Below are positions 5,417 through 9,810 of a stretch of 9,810 nucleotides of DNA, piece by piece. This stretch comes from an uncultured Clostridiaceae bacterium (GTDB lineage Bacteria > Bacillota > Clostridia > Lachnospirales > Lachnospiraceae). Position numbers and translations under genes: made by a program. The DNA lies in NCBI GenBank assembly GCA_949841235.1, contig CATKZA010000031.1, positions 1 through 9,810 on the forward strand, written 5' to 3'. The notes under the pieces were generated by a model. That model worked only from the letters and a program-made list of their open reading frames with translations, was not told the DNA's origin and did not search any database. Within the stretch, counting starts at the first letter, position 1, and every line of letters begins with the position of its first letter.

Positions 5417-8400
5417 TTAAAAGCTCAATTCCAGCTGCTCTGCCACCTCTATCCGAGATGCCACCACGGTCTCCGGCTCGCTCCCCTTCACATGATCCAC
5501 CTTGAGGTATTGCAGGCCGCCCCGCAGACTTGCGGCAATCAGATTCAGCACATAAATATTATCAAAACGGTTATAAATAGACTCCCCGCCAAGTCCCGTA
5601 AGGCAAATCAACTGGGTATTCGCCTTCTTCGCCATATCCATCAGGGGCTTGAGCAAATGGGAGGCATTGGTCTGGGCGAAGGGGTTGTCCATCACCAGCA
5701 CCTTTCCCTCATTCCGATCCCCGAAGAAATCCCCATCATCCTTCCGCATATAGTACAGCAGGCTGGAGAGGATCACGAATGCGGACAGGAAGCCTTCCCC
5801 GCCGGAATTCTTCGCCACCTCCGCCCAAGTAATGGGATATTCCCGCTGAGCCTCAATCTTGTATAACTTGATCTGCACGTTGCCGATACCAATCACGGTA
5901 TCATACAGATTCCTCGTGGTAATCCGGGTGCCAAAATATTCCTGGGCGTTTTCGTTCTTCTCATAGAGGGTGATACCTTCCCTGGTAATTTCATCAATCA
6001 AATCCATCAGGCGGATATGGTACACCTCCGCATTCTCCTCCCACTCCGGCAGCTGAATCCGAAGCATTTTCAAGGGGCGCTCCCGCACGGTGATCGTGGA
6101 GTTATCATCAATCTTTCCCAGATGATCGTGTACCTCCCTGATATAATCCTCCATCAGTTCCACAATCTTTTCCCGCTCCCTCTCCACCACGGAAATATCC
6201 ACCTCCAGCTTTTCCATCAGGTTCTCATAGGACTGAACCGTGGTGCGAAACTGCTGCAATACCTGGGCAGCATCCCCCGAAAGTTCCAGCATTGCCTCCA
6301 AGGGCTTGCGGTAAAATTCCTCCCCAAACTCCTCCATCCGCAGGATTTTTTGAAGGGTTCGTTCCAATCGCTCCCTGCCATCCCGGCATTTCTCCATCCA
6401 TTCCTTATAGTTTCGAACCAAACTCCCCTTCTGATTGCGGAGCTGTCCACGGCTCCACTCAGAGAGTTCTTCTTCCCAGACCATCCCCTCTTCTGCCGTC
6501 AAATCGCTGTACTCTGCCAGAGCCGTGAGGTTTTCCTCATAACTTTGCAGGGATTGCCCCACAGCCTCCGCCTTCTTCTCCCATTCCCCCTCCTGAAAGG
6601 CCAGCTGATTTCTGATCCCGTCGAAATCCTTATCCTGAATCTCCTTTTTCGGAAGGACTTCCTCCTGACCGCATTCCCTGTGAATCCGTTCCCGCTTATC
6701 CTCCATCTTATTCCTGAATATCTGAATCTGGGTTTCCTCATTCCCCCACAGCATCTTCTTGTTCTCCACCTTCTTCTGCAAATCCTCGATCCTGATTTCC
6801 AGAAAGGTCTCCTCCTTGGCATTGTATTCCTTCTCCTGCCACGCCCCCGGCTCCAGTCCATATTTCCCTCGAAGCCGTTCCAATTCTTCCTCTGCCTGCT
6901 GATGCCGCTTGCGCGCCTTCTGCTCCTGCCCCTCCAGTTCCTGCAATTCCTGGGACAGACTAGCAGTGATGGCTCGAAACCTGGCCTCCCTGTCGGCTAT
7001 GCTCATGGATTCCAGTTCCGCACTTTCCCTGCATGTCACTTTCTGGCGGTAATCCGCATAGAGACGAAGATGTTCCTGGAATTCCTTCTCCTCCCGAATC
7101 AGATTCTCCCTCTCGAACTCGGCCTTCTTCCATTGCTCCTGGTACTTTTCCAGCTGCGCCTTGGACAACTGCCTCCTCTCCAAAAGCCTTTTCTGCTCCC
7201 TCCTGCACTTCTCCAAATCTTCACAATCCCTCTGGTATGCCTCGTAAGCCCCGCAGAGCCTGTCAAAGTCTTCCGCCTGACGCTTTCTCCCGTCAATGTC
7301 CCGCACCGCACGCTGGATTTCATCGTCCAACTGCTTTGCCCGATCCTTGGCCTCCGCCAGTTCTCGAGAAGCGTCACCAATCTTTTCTGCCAGTTCCTCC
7401 GCCTGACAGGCCAGTTCCTCCATAGCCTCTTCATTTTCCTGATAAAGCTCCCTGCTCACCGCCTGATTGCGGACGATTTCCTTCCTCTGGAAATACTCCT
7501 TGTATTCTTCATCACGAATGGCAATGGATTCCTTTTTCCGCTGAATCTGCTGTCCCAATTCCTCCACCAGAACAGCCAGCTTCCTCTCATTCAGCAGGTT
7601 TTCGTTGAAGAGAACATAGAAGCTCACTCCTGAGAAAGACACCAGTCCATCCTGCGATCCCTCCCTTTTTGCCTCCAACTCTTCCCGCCTGATAATCGGC
7701 ACCGGAAAGGAGGTGAATGCCCCTCCCCGGTGCCGGGATAATTTCTCCAATTCCCTATCAGAGCAAATCAGGGCATAGGGCAGAAAGGGATGACTGCGGA
7801 CGATTTCCCTATTCTGCTTCTCAGAGCATCCGTTCTTTTTCAACCACTCCATGCCGTATACGATATGGATGCCCAAATCTGTCAATTCCCGTTCCAGCGT
7901 TTCCGGCAATTCCAGCGTCTTTCCCTGAGTCAGTTTCTGATGCTCCCTCTCCAGGGCATCTTCCTCTTTCTCCAGATTCCTCCGAAGCAGGGCGATCTCC
8001 CGCAATTTCCGCTCCGATGCCCGCAGAATCTTTTCCCGGTCGAACCGTTCCCCCTCCTCCATTTCCAGGTATGTTAAGATAGCCTTCCGCTGGGCCAGTT
8101 CCTCCTCATATCTCTGATGCAGCTCCTCCGCTCTCTGCTGCTCCCACTCCTTCTCCAGCAATTCCTTCCTCAGTGCTTCCAGATCTCGCTCCGATCCCCG
8201 GATGCTCTCCCTGACATCCTCTGCCTCCCGCCTTCTCCTGGCCTGCTGCCTGACAGCCTCCTCCATCTCCTTCTTATATACCTCGCCCTTGATTTCCAGC
8301 ATCCCCGGCTCGTAACTGCCCATGATATTCCGGGCAAACCGCTCCCCATAGCGGGTGTTAAACTCCTCCTCCCTTGCATCATAGCCTTGGACGCTGCTTT

Positions 8401-9810
8401 TCAGCGCCCCCTCTCTGGCAGCATTTTCCCGCATCTCCTCCTCAAGGGAGATGATCATCGCCTCCCTCTCCTGAATATCCCTGCCCGCCTGTTCCGCCTC
8501 TCTCTCCCGCTCTGCCTGCTTCTCCCCATTCTCCTGCAAGGCCTTCTCATAATGGCACCGCAAGCCATATCCCAAAAAACTGCGCTCCGGCGCCAAGTCC
8601 TCGTCCCGCCTGTGGTACACCTCCACTTTCTGCCGAACCTCTTCCAGTTCTCCCAGTTCCTCCGTCACGGCGGCCTGCTGCCTTGCGCACAGGAGCAAAT
8701 GCAATTCCCGCTCCTTCTCTGCCCGCTCCCGCTCCAGCTCCTCCTGCTCCATCAGAATCATATCCTTATTCATGATATGAAACTTCTGCTGCTCCTCCAG
8801 CTGGTAGTATTCCCCAGACAACTTCTCGTACAGGATATGATCCATCTCCCGGCGCACATCCTCCAGGCCATCTTTCGCCTCCCGCAGTCTCTCCTGAGCC
8901 ACGTCCCGCGCCTGATGCAGTCCCGCGATAAAGCAGGCAATCTTGCCCTCCTGCTGCCGCTTCTGCTCCTCCGCCTCCTGATACTCCATGGCACTTTCCT
9001 CGATGCTCGCCCCCTCCTCCCGAAAGAGGCGTATGGTATCCCTGCGCTGGATCTTAGACTGGTTATCCTTATACTGACCCACGTACTTTCCCGTAATGGA
9101 CTGGAATTCTCCCATCCTGTCCTTCTCCTTATTCAGCTTGCCCTCCACGGCATCCAGAAACCATTTCTCCACAAGCCCACGCTCGTCCCGGCAGTCCGCA
9201 AAGAGATTGGACAGCCCGGACTCCTCCAGGTTCACCTTCTTGATAATGGCCTCCCACTCCTTATAATTAATCTGGTACTCCATTAATTTATCAAAATACT
9301 GTCTGGACTGGGCAGAATTGCCCATGTCATAATAAAAGAAATCCAGAGAGGAATCCTTCTTAAATCCCTCGAAGAGCTGGCGGCATGCCAGAAAATTCTT
9401 CAGCACCATCTCCCGCTTTCCCTTTTCCACCACGGGAAGGTGATGGATATCCGTCAGGCAGGATTCCCTGTACTCAGATATGAAATTCACCATATCCAGA
9501 TTCTCCCCATGATCCCCCTCCACGCCCTGGCTTCGGCGCACCATCATTCCCGTCAGCACATACCCCGCCCCCTGGTCAAGCATCCATTCCACCAGAATGA
9601 ACGTGGGCTTCCCCGTGGTGAAATAACTCTCAAAAGGACGGTCTTTCGCATCCCGGTAACGCTTATGCACGAAGGGTGCCATCATCATCTGCACCAGAAC
9701 GGACTTCCCCCCTCCGTTCCGCAGAGATAAAAGGGTACTCTTTCCATTCATGTGTAAGGTCTCGTCACTGATTTTAATGGCATTATTATTATAATTCAGG
9801 TTAATAAACC
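5417..9810 (-). CDS. SMC/MukB-type (JetC-like) coiled-coil ATPase, 5' end cut by window
   Basis: The frame stays open to the window edge, giving over 1460 visible residues. Numbering here is from the ATG at 9751, which is internal because 19 more in-frame codons precede it. Walker A is RNGGGKS (11-17), followed by a globular part to about 260. Long Glu/Arg/Gln-rich coiled coils (about 265-610 and 730-1200) flank a hinge-like domain (about 614-725, with SHPFLPYALICSD and TSFPVPIIRRE). The C-terminal head has an ABC signature NSGGEGF (1315-1321) and Walker B VLVMDNPF (1351-1358), where Asn replaces the usual catalytic Glu. This architecture is that of SMC-like DNA-loop-forming ATPases such as MukB and Wadjet JetC. 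The JetC assignment is from architecture and memory of Clostridia families, not a search. A general SMC/RecN-like role remains possible. No jetD-like gene follows. Confidence 0.85.
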   Translation of the reverse strand, partial: FINLNYNNNAIKISDETLHMNGKSTLLSLRNGGGKSVLVQMMMAPFVHKRYRDAKDRPFESYFTTGKPTFILVEWMLDQGAGYVLTGMMVRRSQGVEGDHGENLDMVNFISEYRESCLTDIHHLPVVEKGKREMVLKNFLACRQLFEGFKKDSSLDFFYYDMGNSAQSRQYFDKLMEYQINYKEWEAIIKKVNLEESGLSNLFADCRDERGLVEKWFLDAVEGKLNKEKDRMGEFQSITGKYVGQYKDNQSKIQRRDTIRLFREEGASIEESAMEYQEAEEQKRQQEGKIACFIAGLHQARDVAQERLREAKDGLEDVRREMDHILYEKLSGEYYQLEEQQKFHIMNKDMILMEQEELERERAEKERELHLLLCARQQAAVTEELGELEEVRQKVEVYHRRDEDLAPERSFLGYGLRCHYEKALQENGEKQAEREREAEQAGRDIQEREAMIISLEEEMRENAAREGALKSSVQGYDAREEEFNTRYGERFARNIMGSYEPGMLEIKGEVYKKEMEEAVRQQARRRREAEDVRESIRGSERDLEALRKELLEKEWEQQRAEELHQRYEEELAQRKAILTYLEMEEGERFDREKILRASERKLREIALLRRNLEKEEDALEREHQKLTQGKTLELPETLERELTDLGIHIVYGMEWLKKNGCSEKQNREIVRSHPFLPYALICSDRELEKLSRHRGGAFTSFPVPIIRREELEAKREGSQDGLVSFSGVSFYVLFNENLLNERKLAVLVEELGQQIQRKKESIAIRDEEYKEYFQRKEIVRNQAVSRELYQENEEAMEELACQAEELAEKIGDASRELAEAKDRAKQLDDEIQRAVRDIDGRKRQAEDFDRLCGAYEAYQRDCEDLEKCRREQKRLLERRQLSKAQLEKYQEQWKKAEFERENLIREEKEFQEHLRLYADYRQKVTCRESAELESMSIADREARFRAITASLSQELQELEGQEQKARKRHQQAEEELERLRGKYGLEPGAWQEKEYNAKEETFLEIRIEDLQKKVENKKMLWGNEETQIQIFRNKMEDKRERIHRECGQEEVLPKKEIQDKDFDGIRNQLAFQEGEWEKKAEAVGQSLQSYEENLTALAEYSDLTAEEGMVWEEELSEWSRGQLRNQKGSLVRNYKEWMEKCRDGRERLERTLQKILRMEEFGEEFYRKPLEAMLELSGDAAQVLQQFRTTVQSYENLMEKLEVDISVVEREREKIVELMEDYIREVHDHLGKIDDNSTITVRERPLKMLRIQLPEWEENAEVYHIRLMDLIDEITREGITLYEKNENAQEYFGTRITTRNLYDTVIGIGNVQIKLYKIEAQREYPITWAEVAKNSGGEGFLSAFVILSSLLYYMRKDDGDFFGDRNEGKVLVMDNPFAQTNASHLLKPLMDMAKKANTQLICLTGLGGESIYNRFDNIYVLNLIAASLRGGLQYLKVDHVKGSEPETVVASRIEVAEQLELSF

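Noticed and set aside
6017..7633. Long plus-strand open frame (538 codons) inside the SMC-like gene
   Set aside because: It is a Leu/Pro-rich antisense shadow of the Glu/Lys-rich coiled coil, caused by biased codon use; it has no domain logic or ribosome binding site. The same applies to the frame at 8117-9286.
5417..9810. Frameshifts or internal stops breaking the large ATPase
   Set aside because: The frame is continuous over the whole visible length, with head, arms, hinge and head in the right order, so the gene looks intact apart from the window cut.
1..9810. CRISPR array, insertion sequence or rRNA
   Set aside because: No regularly spaced repeats with unique spacers, no transposase and no rRNA-like sequence were seen.

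Overview
The window looks like chromosomal DNA of a Gram-positive Firmicute, most likely a Clostridia/Lachnospiraceae gut-type bacterium. This is inferred from the sigma-A style promoters, the AGGAG-type ribosome binding sites, the GHKL sensor kinase paired with a LytTR response regulator, the tandem Xre regulators, and the short GGGACTGT/ACAGTCCC terminator hairpin. No species can be named. All protein genes are on the minus strand; a single tRNA gene reads the other way at the left edge.

Layout, left to right. Positions 5-75 are AT-rich with phased 12-bp repeats and lead into a good promoter (79-107) for tRNA-Lys(CTT) at 148-220. Positions 221-528 hold no convincing protein gene. They carry three consecutive inverted repeats, including a minus-strand terminator (310-335) and a roughly 110-bp nested palindromic element (367-477) whose centre is a bidirectional terminator separating the convergent tRNA and protein-coding units. 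Next come two tandem paralogous Xre-type regulators (529-945, 1036-1404), a membrane-bound Cache-like/HAMP/GGDEF protein (1519-3114), a 7-segment membrane GHKL histidine kinase (3279-4568) and its LytTR response regulator (4580-5314). The right 45% (5417 to the window edge) is one very large SMC/MukB-type coiled-coil ATPase whose N-terminus is cut by the window end.

Transcription on the minus strand runs from the SMC-like gene through the regulator/kinase pair, the GGDEF gene and the two Xre genes to the terminators near 310-446. The regulator/kinase pair is a tight unit: the kinase ribosome binding site overlaps the regulator stop codon. It has a plausible promoter of its own (5388-5416) that starts right after the SMC-like stop codon, followed by a 33-bp tandem repeat that duplicates the ribosome binding site. 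The other gaps are 90-164 bp, so co-transcription there is uncertain.

The most interesting object is the SMC-like protein. It has a Walker A motif, long coiled-coil arms, a central hinge-like globular domain, an ABC signature and a Walker B in which the usual catalytic Glu is Asn. It resembles the JetC/MukB class used in Wadjet-type plasmid and phage defence, but no jetD-like gene follows it here. Any jetA/jetB partners would lie beyond the right edge and cannot be seen. A functional link between this ATPase and the adjacent two-component, c-di-GMP and Xre regulators is only a hypothesis based on position.
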